A program made the position numbers and the translations under genes. A stretch of DNA of 64,000 nt, taken from positions 122,792-186,791 of the forward strand of contig CAVPOB010000001.1 in assembly GCA_963706835.1 (NCBI GenBank). The letters are read 5' to 3'. Below are positions 55,607-64,000 of the stretch, piece by piece; position 1 is the stretch's first letter; every line of letters starts with the position of its first letter. Source of the DNA: CAVXYG01 sp963706835 (GTDB taxonomy: Bacteria > Actinomycetota > Actinomycetes > S36-B12 > GCA-2699445). The notes below the pieces were generated by a model. The model saw only the letters and a program-made list of their open reading frames with translations, was not told where the DNA came from and made no database searches.

Positions 55607-56932
55607 CTACCGGTGAGGCGGATTGTGGTCGTCACCTGGCCGCTGGCCGTGGTGGTCGGCGTGCAGCTGGCCGTGGTGGGAGGGGTCCGGCGCGGCTGGG
55701 GCGAGGTTCGGCTTCCGGGCACGGGTGTCTGCTCCGCCGACGCGGTTGCTGCGCTCGGTGAGCGCTACGAGCCCGAGATACCGATCGGCCGTCCAGCACA
55801 GCGTGCGGGTACCCGGGACGCTGTTGCGGTTCAGGATGCCAGCGGCAGTCAGTTCGACCAGGGCAGCGTGCGCGGCTGGATGGCTGACCCCGTGCCTGGC
55901 GGCGGCCGATTCCACGGTCAGCACCGGCTCCGCGGCCAGGTTGTCCAGGATGCGCAGCACCACCGCCCCGCGGCGCGGCTGCTGCGGGGTCAGGCCCAGG
56001 CCGGCGCGGTGGTCCACCAGCTGCTGGTGGACGGCCTCGTCCAGCGCCTCGACGTCTGCGGCCAGCCGGGCTGCGTTGCCCGCAGCGAGCTGCGTCGCCC
56101 GGGCGAAGCCGATGATCCAGTCGTCCAACCGCTGGGGCTGATCCCGGAACGCGGACAGCCCGCCGATGTAGGCGTCGGTGTCACCGGCGAATACGGTGCT
56201 GATCGGGATCAGGATGTTGCGCAACGCATCGCCCCGGCGCAGCACCGTGTGGATCAGCGCCCGCCCCACGCGCCCGTTGCCGTCGATGAACGGGTGGATG
56301 GTCTCGAACTGCGCGTGGGCGATCGCGGCTCGCACGACCGGGTTGCCGGCGGTGGCGGTCAGGAACCGCGCCAGGTCGTCGACCAGGCGGGGCACCTCGA
56401 CCTGCGGAGGCGGGACGAAATCGGCCCGCAGCGGGCTCCATCCCGGCCCCCCGACCCAGTTCTGCTCGGTCCGCAGACCCTTGGGCAGGTGCGGGTCCAC
56501 CACATGATGCAGGTCCACAATGTCCGCAGCCGTAAGTTGGCGCGTCGGATCGCTCATCGCCGCGACTGCGTCCTCCGTCGCCCGAACGTTCGCGACCACT
56601 GCCAGCGCCACGGCCGGACCCGCGTGCAGCAACTCAGCTATCGCCAGTCGCTTCGGAGCGATCCGGTTGCCCTCGATCCACGACGACGAGATGCTCTCCG
56701 AGCGGATCAGCAGATGGTTCAGGTAGCGACCACGCGCAGCGATCCGCTCATCCGCGCGAGCCAGCACCGCCAGCGCATCCTCCGCGGCCTCCCGAGCCAC
56801 CACCCCGATCTCGGGCAGACCCTCCCCCAGCTCATCGGGCACGTACGCCAGATACCGGCCAGGGGCGAGGTCTCGCCGGCTCAGTCCGAACTCGCGGTCC
56901 GGGTTCCACAACTGCTCCACGTAGTGGGCCAC
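55607..56932 (-). CDS. Fic-family protein (class II, with inhibitory motif)
   Basis: 441 residues from GTG 56932 behind GGAGGGGG. The Fic active-site motif HPFIDGNGRVGR (213-224) is complete, so AMP-transfer or another Fic reaction is expected. Upstream, SSSWIEGN includes the class II inhibitory helix S83-x3-E87-G88, where the Glu blocks the ATP site in cis. The N-terminal 'VEQLWNPDREFGL' and the DUF4172/Fic_N-like segment match the widespread Fic/DOC family. A C-terminal winged-helix-like region is present (~360-420). No antitoxin gene is beside it. Confidence 0.9.
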   Translation of the reverse strand: MAHYVEQLWNPDREFGLSRRDLAPGRYLAYVPDELGEGLPEIGVVAREAAEDALAVLARADERIAARGRYLNHLLIRSESISSSWIEGNRIAPKRLAIAELLHAGPAVALAVVANVRATEDAVAAMSDPTRQLTAADIVDLHHVVDPHLPKGLRTEQNWVGGPGWSPLRADFVPPPQVEVPRLVDDLARFLTATAGNPVVRAAIAHAQFETIHPFIDGNGRVGRALIHTVLRRGDALRNILIPISTVFAGDTDAYIGGLSAFRDQPQRLDDWIIGFARATQLAAGNAARLAADVEALDEAVHQQLVDHRAGLGLTPQQPRRGAVVLRILDNLAAEPVLTVESAAARHGVSHPAAHAALVELTAAGILNRNSVPGTRTLCWTADRYLGLVALTERSNRVGGADTRARKPNLAPAAPDPSHHGQLHADHHGQRPGDDHNPPHR

Positions 56933-57374
56933 CCAACCCCCTCCAACCCCCGTACAGATAAAGGTTAGTGCAAACAACCCACTTTTGGTCGCTCCGGGAT
57001 GAAGGCAAGCCGCGAGCCCACCCCCGCCGGTGCCGCGGCCAGGCAGCTGACAGACGGCGGTGCCGCCAAGGAGCGGGGTGCCGGGGGTCCTGTGCACGGC
57101 AAAGCGCTCCCCACGTCTCCGACCTGCTGAGCCGATCGACCACACAAGCCGCGAGACCCTCCGCCAAGAGCGAGCGCCGGAAAGGGTCCCGTCAGAGTCG
57201 CCGGCACACCTCCCCATCCGCCGCCTATCGCACGCCCCGCGGTGCGTGCTGTCCAGCGAGGAGTCTCCTGACATGGAGCGCATCACTGTGCCGCGAGCCG
57301 GGCGTATTCCGGCAGGCATCACTGCGCCCAGTAGGCGGCGGGTCGGAAGCCGGCCGTCCGGTGATGGCACGGGG
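56933..57374. other. Intergenic region upstream of the Fic gene
   Basis: Should contain the Fic promoter. Overlapping frames on both strands are not protein-like. No repeat of the 63-bp family and no strong hairpin noticed. Confidence 0.4.
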
Positions 57375-57629
57375 TCACGGCCGGGCGGTCCTGGACACCG
57401 TCGACGAAAGTCCTGTCGAGATCCCGGCGGCGGACTCGCATATGGCCTCGATGGGGTCCAGCGGGAATCCGCTGCGCATCCCGAGCACCTGCCGCACCGT
57501 GGCGGCCCTGGTGTCGAACGGCACCGAGACGTAGTCGATCACCGGGGCATCGAGATCCACCAGGCCCAAGCCAGCGAGTTGCAGCACCTCGGCGGCTGCG
57601 AACGTCTTGGTGATGCTGCCGACGGCCAT
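57375..57629 (-). pseudogene. Serine hydrolase (beta-lactamase class C-like) fragment
   Basis: 84 residues: VGSITKTFAAAEVLQLAGLG with the S-x-x-K motif, then LVDLDAPVIDYV and VRQVLGMRSGFP. This is the start of the catalytic domain only. No upstream signal peptide and no downstream YxN or KTG/HxG motif. A ~250-bp leftover of an esterase or penicillin-binding-like gene. Confidence 0.75.
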
Positions 57630-57836
57630 CGCGGCTCAGGAGCCTGACCGGATCCGGCTCACGACGCCCCCGGTAGGGGCTGCGCCCTGATCCTCCGCTG
57701 CCACCCCCTCCGATCCAGAGGGCCGAGCAGACTACGGGGCGACTTACGGGCAGGGCGGGGGATCAGTCGGCAGAGGATGAAGGCGCCCAAGCGTCTGGAG
57801 CGGAGGCGGGTCTCGGCCATTCCGGCGGATCCTGGC

Positions 57837-58157
57837 TCAGGCTTGGTCCGCCTCATGCGCCAGGTCATCCAGAGCGAGCGCGAATCCGAGCGCGTCGGCG
57901 ATCTTGCCGGACGCGGACACGACCCTGGGCGCGCCGACGATAGGGGCCACGGCGATGAGAACACTGCGCGCGTCGTCGAGGGTCAGCGCAGTCCCGACTC
58001 CGGCACCCAGGTTGACCAGGTACGACGCCGGAGGGGCGTCGACGGCGACCAGGGCTGCGAGGCGTACCAGCAGCAGGGCCTCATCAGTGAACTCGACCCG
58101 ATCGACTGATGCGGAGGTCATCTCCAGAACCGTGTCCAGCAGGGGGTTGTCAGACAT
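57837..58157 (-). CDS. Carboxymuconolactone decarboxylase-like protein
   Basis: 106 residues from ATG 58157, behind GGAGGA. All-helical AhpD/CMD-like pattern: TDEALLLVRLAALVAVDAPP, GVGTALTLDDARSVLIAVAP and IVGAPRVVSASGKI. The Cys-x-x-Cys of AhpD is absent, so it is likely not a peroxidase-type member. It lies 90 bp downstream of the LURP-one gene, same strand. Confidence 0.7.
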   Translation of the reverse strand: MSDNPLLDTVLEMTSASVDRVEFTDEALLLVRLAALVAVDAPPASYLVNLGAGVGTALTLDDARSVLIAVAPIVGAPRVVSASGKIADALGFALALDDLAHEADQA

Positions 58158-58247
58158 CGTGCATTCCTCCATCGACTAGGACGCAATCGAGTACTGCGTC
58201 TATGTGCCGCGGGGCGAAGCCCGCCACGCGGAGGTTCTTGGGCGTGG

Positions 58248-58796
58248 TCAGCCGGCGGCCATCTGGTCGATGCAGACCGCGACGGCCAGCAGCAGGGGGG
58301 CGTTCTGCCCGGGGGCGACCTCAACGCCGTAGGAGTCGCGGACGCGGAACCACTTCTTCGAGACCTCGGCGACCTTGGTCCCACCGGACTCGATCTCGAA
58401 CTCGTGGTCGGTGATGTTGCCCTGCGCGGTCATCTCCCCACCGCCGGCCACCTCGACGGTGAACCGCTCCCGCAGCGGGGAGACCATGGCCTTCTTCACC
58501 GTGGCCACCGTCGCGCCGGAGGTGTCCTCGACCTCCATGACCTCGCGGACCCGGACTGGGCGGTCCTGGATCTTCATGAGCTCGGCCCCGTTGGCGTCCT
58601 CGATGACCAGGGTCTGGCGCACCCGCAGCGCCTTGCCGTTGACCTTGAATGCCCGCTGTCCGGACTCGTCCTCGATCCAGAAGTCATCCCCGATCGACAG
58701 CATCTTCTCGCGCATCTGGTACCGGTCAGCGTTGCCCCGGGCGCCGAAGTTGGCCCGCTCCTGGCGCCGTTCCTCGCGCCGCTCATGTCCTCGCAT
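58248..58796 (-). CDS. LURP-one-related (Tubby C2-like) protein
   Basis: 182 residues. MRGHERREERRQERANFG forms a very basic head, then YQMREKMLSIGDDFWIED, FKVNGKALRVRQTLVIED, LMKIQDRPVRVREVMEVED and FEIESGGTKVAEVSKKWFRV are repeating beta-strand units of the LURP-one/Tubby C2 fold, which is shared with phospholipid scramblases. Soluble, no TM. An operator-like motif lies 81 bp upstream. Confidence 0.82.
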   Translation of the reverse strand: MRGHERREERRQERANFGARGNADRYQMREKMLSIGDDFWIEDESGQRAFKVNGKALRVRQTLVIEDANGAELMKIQDRPVRVREVMEVEDTSGATVATVKKAMVSPLRERFTVEVAGGGEMTAQGNITDHEFEIESGGTKVAEVSKKWFRVRDSYGVEVAPGQNAPLLLAVAVCIDQMAAG

Positions 58797-58876
58797 CAGT
58801 GCGTCCTCCGTGTCATGGCAGCCCTGGAAGGGCCGCTGGTACTCAGCGTGCGCTCCTTCGACTGGCGCCACCTCCC

Positions 58877-58889
58877 CCGAATCGGATGA
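58877..58889 (-). promoter_or_regulatory. Operator-like motif, copy 1
   Basis: CCGAATCGGATGA on the plus strand, i.e. TCATCCGATTCGG read toward the LURP-one gene. Same 13 bp as at 59015 and 61308. It is 81 bp upstream of the LURP-one ATG. Confidence 0.6.
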
Positions 58890-59014
58890 ACCCCAGCGGA
58901 GTTCCCGTGCCGCGACCCCGCCGTCGGCAGCGCAAACCCCGGTGGCAGGCATTGCGGTTTCCCTTCGGGCGATGTGCTGCCACCATGTCCGAGCACGACC
59001 GTTTCGGCCCTCCT

Positions 59015-59027
59015 CCGAATCGGATGA
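59015..59027. promoter_or_regulatory. Operator-like motif, copy 2
   Basis: CCGAATCGGATGA, 27 to 15 bp upstream of the regulator ATG. Identical to copy 1 and in the same orientation, 138 bp away. Its position fits autorepression or autoactivation. Confidence 0.6.
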
Positions 59028-59041
59028 GCAAGGGAGAGCCC

Positions 59042-61300
59042 ATGACGCAGGGCGCATCGTTCGAGGTGTCCGCCGATGACTCCGCCGGGGGTCCGGTCAG
59101 CGGCGAGCAACCTGGTCTGGTCATCCGTGCGCGGCTGCTGGATGCGCTTCTGGCGGACCGGGGGCAGACGGTTGGCTTCGTCAGTGGACCGGCGGGGGCA
59201 GGCAAGTCGACGATTGTTCGGCAGTGGGCGACCGTGGACCCCCGCCCGCGCCGGGTCCTGGCCCTGTCTTCGGAACTGGCCGACCCGTCGGCGTTCGCCC
59301 GGGCCCTGGTCAGGGCCCTGGAGTCCCTCGGTCGGCACGCTCGCAAGACCCGGGCACTTGCCTCAGCGGCCGAGCCGGCCTTCTCCACGCTTCTGCCCCC
59401 GGCCCTCGCGACCCTCGCCGGCAACCGGGACACCCCCTACGTGCTCGTCGTCGACGACCTTCACCTGCTCACTGATCCGGCGTGCCACGACCTCTTGGCT
59501 GCCTTGGTCGACGGAGTCCCCCAGGGGTCTCAGGTGGCCTTCTTGTCGCGCGAGCCCGCGCCGACTTGGCTGGCGCGCCCGCGCGCACAGGGACGGCTGC
59601 GCGAGTTCGGCCCCGAGGACCTGGCCTTCACCGTGGTGGAGGCCATTGACATGTTCGCGGGGATGGGACTGCATGTGGCCGACCACGAAGTAGCCAGGGC
59701 CACCGAGCACGCCGAGGGGTGGGCGGTCGCGCTCTACCTGGACGCCCTGGCCCTGCGCGACAAGGGCGCCTCGGCGCGCATGACACCGGTGCCGATCCCG
59801 TTGGGCTCCGACCGGGCCATCCTCGACTACCTGCGATGGCAGGTCCTGGACCCTCTCGACGACGAGACTCGCCAGTTCCTGATGCGCACGTCCATCCTGG
59901 AGGAGCTGGTACCCGGGCTGTGCGACCGCCTGCTGGAGCGGACGGATTCGGCGCGGGTGCTCGCGCGGGTGAGCCAGACCAACCGCCTGGTCGTCGGGCT
60001 GGACTCCCGCGAGCACCGGTACCGGTATCACCACCTGCTGGCCGAGGCGCTGCACACCCAACTGACGACCCAGGAGCCCGAGATCGTCGCCATGCTGCAC
60101 GCGCGCGCGTCCCAATGGTTCGACGAGGCCGGCGACCTGGACGCGGCGATCCATCACGCCAAGGCCGCGGGCGACCTTGGCCGGGTCGGGGAGCTTGTCT
60201 GGTCAGGAATCGGGGGATGCATCGGCGCCGGGCGGCCCGATCTCCTCCAGCACTGGCTCGCAGGCCTGTCCGACCGGGACATCGCCAGTGACCGATGGCT
60301 CACGCTGTCCGCTGCGTGGCTGGCCCTGCAGATCGGGGACGTCGACAGACGGGAGCGCTGGTCGGTGTGCGCCGAAGGGCACGCGGGTCGGTCCTGGCGC
60401 ACCCAGCTCTCAGAAGAGCCATATGCAGCGTCCTTCGCGGTGCTGCTCGCGCTCATCGGGCGGTGCACGGTCGACGAGATGCAGGACTTGACCACGGGCG
60501 CACTGCAGGGGTTGCCTCCGGACTCGATCTTCCGGTCCGCGGCCACGTTCCTGACCGGTATCTGTCTGGTGCTCAAGCGTGACTTCGACGGCGCCGCGAC
60601 CGTGCTGGGCGACGCCCGGCGCTACGCCCGAGCCCTCGATGTGCCGCTCATCGAAGCAGATGCGATGTCCGTCCTCGGAATGCTCACCCTCATGGCCGGT
60701 GACGTGCAGGCCGGGGCCGGACTGATCACCCAGTCAGCCGAGGTCATCGACGAGCACGACCTGGATCGCCTGGCCACGTCCGCTCACACCCTGACCGGGC
60801 TGGCGCTGGCGCAGACTCTGCTGCACGAACCGGAGAAGGCGACCAGCACCCTCCAATCCGCTCGGCGATTGACGGCCCAGCTCACCGGCATCGCACCTTG
60901 GTTCGCCGTCTCCGGCCGCTCGATCCAGGCCCGGACGGCCGCCCTGCTGGGCGAGGGCCCCATGGCGCGGCAACTGATCCTCGAGGCGCGGGCCGCGATG
61001 ACCCCAGACCTGGCGGAGTGGCTCACCGCCGACCTCCTGGCCGAGGCCGAGGCCGCCCTGCGAACAGCAACCGGTGACGGCGTGTCAGCCAACGTCCTCA
61101 CCGCGGCCGAGATCCGGGTGCTGCAGTTCCTGCCCAGCCACCTGACCCTCGGCCAGATCGGGGAGCACCTGTTCCTGTCGGGCAACACGGTCAAGACCCA
61201 CGCCCTGGCGATCTACCGCAAGCTGGGCGCGTCGAGACGGCATGAGGCCGTCACCCGCGCTCGACAGCTCGGCCTGCTGGAGGGACCGGTGCGCGACTGA
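59042..61300 (+). CDS. MalT/LuxR-type (STAND) transcriptional regulator
   Basis: 752 residues from ATG 59042 (AAGGGAG five bases upstream; an ATG at 59024 falls within the operator-like motif). A signal-transducing NTPase: Walker A GPAGAGKST (49-57), Walker B VLVVDDLH (134-141), and winged-helix/arm regions with YRYHHLLAEALH. The middle (~400-650) is a TPR-like helical repeat domain. The C-terminal LuxR HTH is LTAAEIRVLQFLPSHLTLGQ and GEHLFLSGNTVKTHALAIYR. MalT-type proteins bind ATP plus an effector and activate transcription; the inducer is unknown. Confidence 0.92.
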   Translation: MTQGASFEVSADDSAGGPVSGEQPGLVIRARLLDALLADRGQTVGFVSGPAGAGKSTIVRQWATVDPRPRRVLALSSELADPSAFARALVRALESLGRHARKTRALASAAEPAFSTLLPPALATLAGNRDTPYVLVVDDLHLLTDPACHDLLAALVDGVPQGSQVAFLSREPAPTWLARPRAQGRLREFGPEDLAFTVVEAIDMFAGMGLHVADHEVARATEHAEGWAVALYLDALALRDKGASARMTPVPIPLGSDRAILDYLRWQVLDPLDDETRQFLMRTSILEELVPGLCDRLLERTDSARVLARVSQTNRLVVGLDSREHRYRYHHLLAEALHTQLTTQEPEIVAMLHARASQWFDEAGDLDAAIHHAKAAGDLGRVGELVWSGIGGCIGAGRPDLLQHWLAGLSDRDIASDRWLTLSAAWLALQIGDVDRRERWSVCAEGHAGRSWRTQLSEEPYAASFAVLLALIGRCTVDEMQDLTTGALQGLPPDSIFRSAATFLTGICLVLKRDFDGAATVLGDARRYARALDVPLIEADAMSVLGMLTLMAGDVQAGAGLITQSAEVIDEHDLDRLATSAHTLTGLALAQTLLHEPEKATSTLQSARRLTAQLTGIAPWFAVSGRSIQARTAALLGEGPMARQLILEARAAMTPDLAEWLTADLLAEAEAALRTATGDGVSANVLTAAEIRVLQFLPSHLTLGQIGEHLFLSGNTVKTHALAIYRKLGASRRHEAVTRARQLGLLEGPVRD

Positions 61301-61308
61301 CACACGCT

Positions 61309-61323
61309 CATCCGATTCGGATG
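61309..61323. promoter_or_regulatory. Operator-like motif, copy 3 (full palindrome)
   Basis: CATCCGATTCGGATG: two perfect 7-bp arms (CATCCGA / TCGGATG) about one central T. It contains the 13 bp shared with copies 1 and 2 and extends them to full dyad symmetry. It lies 9 bp past the regulator stop and 146 bp upstream of the PLDc_N-SHOCT gene. Confidence 0.65.
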
Positions 61324-61468
61324 ATGCGATCAGCGGCGCCAGCGGGGAGTCTGAACCGCATAGTTGCACCAGGTGGCCACGCCCACAAGGTCGCACTAGC
61401 GCATGACGAGCGGGCAGCCCTGGCGTTCGCTGATCCCCTGATCCGCTCACACCCTGAAAGGTGGCCCC

Positions 61469-61855
61469 GTGTTCGACGACAATGGCTCGTTCCTGCTCGC
61501 CCTGTTCGAGTTCTTCCTGTTCTTCGCCTGGTTCATGTGCCTGTTCTGGGTCCTGGGTGACATCTTCCGTAGCAAGGACCTCGGCGGCGGAGCCAAGACC
61601 TTCTGGATCCTCTTCGTCATCCTCCTCCCCTGGCTCGGCGTCCTCGTGTACGTCATGGCCCGCGGCAAGGGCATGCAGGAGCGCCAGATCGAGCAGGCCA
61701 AGGACATGCAGGCAGCCCAGGCCGAGTACATCAAGTCTGTAGCGGGATCCAGCGGGTCCCCGGCCGACCAGATCAGCTCAGGCAAGGGACTGCTCGACAG
61801 CGGTGCGATCACCCAGGCAGAGTTCGACCAGCTCAAAGCCAAGGCACTGGCCTAG
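61469..61855 (+). CDS. PLDc_N + SHOCT small membrane protein
   Basis: 128 residues from GTG 61469. The N-terminus (LLALFEFFLFFAWFMCLFW, then TFWILFVILLPWLGVLVYV) is the two-helix PLDc_N (cardiolipin synthase N-terminal) domain, followed by basic ARGKGMQERQ. The C-terminal LLDSGAITQAEFDQLKAKAL is a SHOCT motif, common in membrane-associated oligomerising proteins. No catalytic HKD domain is present. Confidence 0.85.
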   Translation: MFDDNGSFLLALFEFFLFFAWFMCLFWVLGDIFRSKDLGGGAKTFWILFVILLPWLGVLVYVMARGKGMQERQIEQAKDMQAAQAEYIKSVAGSSGSPADQISSGKGLLDSGAITQAEFDQLKAKALA

Positions 61856-61975
61856 GAAACCCAGTACTGACGGGACATTCCCCTGGGGAGCCCCAGTCGC
61901 TGGTGCGCCGGCAGCGTCGGGGATCCTTCCATTCGTCAGCCGGGGCCGGATCATTCAGGAAGTAGGAGGACTGAC

Positions 61976-64000
61976 ATGGCAGGTGTGGTTGGGCGGGCGT
62001 TCGAAGCTCGGGCGGGGTTGGGTGTGCCGGAGCGGGCGGGGATCCTTGCGGGGTCGACGGTCGTGGGTCGGTCGTTCAGTCGTGGCCTGATGCCGCGCAC
62101 GACCTCTGATCAGGCGATCATCACCGGTGTCTCCTCGATCCTGAACTACGGGCTCACGGCGACGTCGCAGTCCCTGATCGAGGCGGTTGCGTTCAAGGTG
62201 TCCGGTCGTGGACCTGACACCTCAGAGCGGCGGATGACCCAGCGCGGAGTGATCCTGGCCGGCGATGTGGCGGCCATAGGCATCGGTGTCGCCGCGCAGC
62301 GGGTCCTGGCCCAGCGCAAGGACGAACCGATCGCCCGGGCCTGGGGGAGGACCTTCAGCTGGCGGCTCGCTGTGGGCGGGATGGCCGGAGCCATCATCGT
62401 CACCGCCGACATGCTCCTCGAGGGTGTCGGCGGGGATCAGCGCTCCTGGACCCGCAACGCCCCCATCGCCCTCCCGCTCGGTGCCGGGCTCGCAGCGTGG
62501 CAGTACCACCGGCTGCGCACGCGCATGGTCGAGGAGGGGGTCACCCACGACGCTGAAGGTGAGGTGCTCGACGACTCCCAGGGCATCGCGGTCGGCAAGG
62601 CCGTGGGCATCGGCGCGGGGGTCTCAGCCGCGCTGTTCGCCGCCGCGAAGGGCGAGAAGCTGTTCGCCGGCGGGGTCGGATCCGTGCTCACCTCGATGAA
62701 CCCCCGGGCGGAGCTGATCAGCCGCCCCGTGGGCCACGCGGTCGCGTTCGGCCTCCTCGGCCTCGCCGGGTTCAAGGGCCTGCAGCACGTGTTCCAATCG
62801 GCTGAGACCACCGGCGACGCGATCGAGGCGGCGTACTCCACGGCCCCGACCTCGGAGTATGTGAGTGCGGGTCCGCGCAGTGCGGTGCCGTTGGAGACGA
62901 TCGGGCGGGAGGGTCGCCGGTTCGTGAACATGGCGCTGGCCGTGGAGGAGATCGAGGCGGTGATGGGTGGGCCGGCCAAGCCCCCGATCCGGGTGTTCGT
63001 GGGGTTGGAGACCAAGCCGACGACCAGTGAGCGGGCGGACCTGGCGATGCGCGAGCTGGAGACGTTGGGGGCGTTCGACCGGGCGCACATCGTGTTCATG
63101 TCCCCGACCGGCACCGGGTACCTCAACTACGTGACCGCGGAGTCGTTGGAGTTCCTCACCAAGGGGGACATCGCGCTGGTGGCGATGCAGTACTCGCTGC
63201 GCCCGTCACCGTTGTCTCTGTTCCGGGTCGGGATCGGCATCGATCAGAACAACGCGTTCCTGCACGCCCTGAAGTGGCGGCTCGCCGCGATCCCGGAGGA
63301 CAAGCGCCCGAAGCTGCACATCTTCGGTGAGAGCCTGGGGGCGCAGACCTCGGAGGATGTGTTCGCCGAGGAGGGCACCGAGGGTTTGCACCGGGTCGGC
63401 ATCGACCGGGGCCTGTTCCTGGGCACCCCGGCGGCGACGAAGTTTCGGCAGAAGTGGCTGTCCGACCCGGCGGGGATGGATCCCGACGGGGAGATCGTGG
63501 AGGTGGACAACTACCAGGAGTTCCTGGCCCTGCCTGCCGAGGTGCGGGCTCGGGCGCGGTACTTCTTCCTGACCCATCACAACGACTCGATGCCGAAGTT
63601 CTGGTTCCCGCTGGCGGTCCAGGCCCCGGACTGGATGGGCCCCGCGGAGACCCGGGAGCCCGGGGTGCCCAAGGAGACCGCGTGGCGGCCCTACACCACG
63701 TTCCTGATCACCTTCATCGACGTGAAGAACGCCATGAACGTGATCCCGGGGCAGTTCGTGGCCAACGGCCATGACTACCGGGCCAGCCTCGCGAGGTTCA
63801 CCTCTCTGGCCTACGACCTCCCCGCCGACGACACCACCATCGACGAACTCAACCGGGTCCTCGCCGCCCGCGAGCTCAAATGGGCCGAGATGCGCGTCAT
63901 CGACCAGCAGTACGCCGACGCCCAAGCCGCCGTCCAAGCCCAACTTGCCAAATGGGGCGACACCAGCGCCACCCTCCCGGCGCCTACCCCGACAATCGTG
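61976..64000 (+). CDS. Large alpha/beta-hydrolase family protein (PF10081 type), 3' end outside window
   Basis: 675 codons with no stop before the window ends. An N-terminal membrane domain (~1-250) with hydrophobic segments such as AIIVTADMLLEGV and AVGIGAGVSAALFAAA precedes the catalytic domain: RVFVGLETKPTT, IVFMSPTGTGYLNY, and the nucleophile elbow HIFGESLGAQT (Ser453, GxSxG). The C-terminal half has HHNDSMPKFWFPL. The combination matches actinobacterial alpha/beta-hydrolases with a membrane N-terminus. Start ATG 61976 follows AGGAGG. Likely cotranscribed with the PLDc_N gene 120 bp upstream. Substrate unknown, probably a lipid or envelope ester. Confidence 0.88.
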   Translation, partial: MAGVVGRAFEARAGLGVPERAGILAGSTVVGRSFSRGLMPRTTSDQAIITGVSSILNYGLTATSQSLIEAVAFKVSGRGPDTSERRMTQRGVILAGDVAAIGIGVAAQRVLAQRKDEPIARAWGRTFSWRLAVGGMAGAIIVTADMLLEGVGGDQRSWTRNAPIALPLGAGLAAWQYHRLRTRMVEEGVTHDAEGEVLDDSQGIAVGKAVGIGAGVSAALFAAAKGEKLFAGGVGSVLTSMNPRAELISRPVGHAVAFGLLGLAGFKGLQHVFQSAETTGDAIEAAYSTAPTSEYVSAGPRSAVPLETIGREGRRFVNMALAVEEIEAVMGGPAKPPIRVFVGLETKPTTSERADLAMRELETLGAFDRAHIVFMSPTGTGYLNYVTAESLEFLTKGDIALVAMQYSLRPSPLSLFRVGIGIDQNNAFLHALKWRLAAIPEDKRPKLHIFGESLGAQTSEDVFAEEGTEGLHRVGIDRGLFLGTPAATKFRQKWLSDPAGMDPDGEIVEVDNYQEFLALPAEVRARARYFFLTHHNDSMPKFWFPLAVQAPDWMGPAETREPGVPKETAWRPYTTFLITFIDVKNAMNVIPGQFVANGHDYRASLARFTSLAYDLPADDTTIDELNRVLAARELKWAEMRVIDQQYADAQAAVQAQLAKWGDTSATLPAPTPTIV

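Overview
The window is visibly GC-rich, uses many GTG starts, and carries family and gene-order markers of a high-GC Gram-positive actinobacterium. These include the cyclo-ligase / moeA / rimJ / SepX-like cluster ending at a tRNA-Ala, the DsrE / nitrobindin / Fur / YgfZ / Dtd / DUF2516 block, an XPB-type helicase with its partner, and a groEL (CIRCE-controlled) / cold-shock / threonine synthase order. DUF3048, DUF3263 and DUF5709 proteins are also present. The genus cannot be named from sequence alone. Single-base frameshifts between about 42.9 and 55.5 kb suggest either a draft or metagenome assembly with local errors, or a decaying accessory region.

Layout. 0-4.3 kb: penicillin-acylase tail, 5-formyl-THF cyclo-ligase, moeA, RimJ-like acetyltransferase, SepX-like divisome protein, tRNA-Ala(CGC). 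4.3-5.5 kb: first array of an intergenic repeat family and a CCGCCA microsatellite. 5.5-11.7 kb: DUF3048 lipoprotein, DsrE protein, a 30-residue membrane ORF, nitrobindin-like protein, Fur-family regulator, YgfZ, HAD nucleotidase, Dtd, DUF2516, methyltransferase. 11.7-21 kb: XPB helicase and partner, groEL with two CIRCE operators, DUF5709, cspA, repeat array, and thrC behind a SAM-I riboswitch. 21-29.5 kb: two glycosyltransferases, CPBP protease-like protein, small secreted protein, coiled-coil membrane protein, repeat array, and a two-gene AAA ATPase + PLD-like cassette that is a candidate undescribed defence or repair system. 29.5-42.4 kb: cation/Ca2+ exchanger, esterase, monooxygenase, Fe-ADH, sigma factor, fumC, repeat array, SGNH hydrolase, solute-binding lipoprotein, DUF389 protein, acyl-CoA synthetase. 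42.7-57.6 kb: accessory-looking stretch of frameshifted or remnant genes (lipoprotein, AIM24, GH3, 5-oxoprolinase, SEC-C protein, integrase, serine hydrolase), a sixth repeat cluster, an intact methyltransferase, SDR, DUF1269 protein and Fic protein. 57.8-64 kb: an apparently co-regulated set (CMD-like, LURP-one, MalT/LuxR regulator, PLDc_N-SHOCT protein, large alpha/beta-hydrolase) with three copies of one 13-bp operator-like motif around the regulator.

Most striking signals. (1) Five intergenic arrays of a 63-bp repeat, each with forward units followed by inverted units; 63 bp equals six helical turns of B-DNA. (2) The GTGA-overlapping ATPase / PLD-like gene pair beside one of these arrays. 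(3) The TCATCCGATTCGG motif around the MalT-like regulator. (4) A SAM-I aptamer whose closing stem covers the thrC ribosome-binding site. (5) Two adjacent CIRCE elements on groEL.
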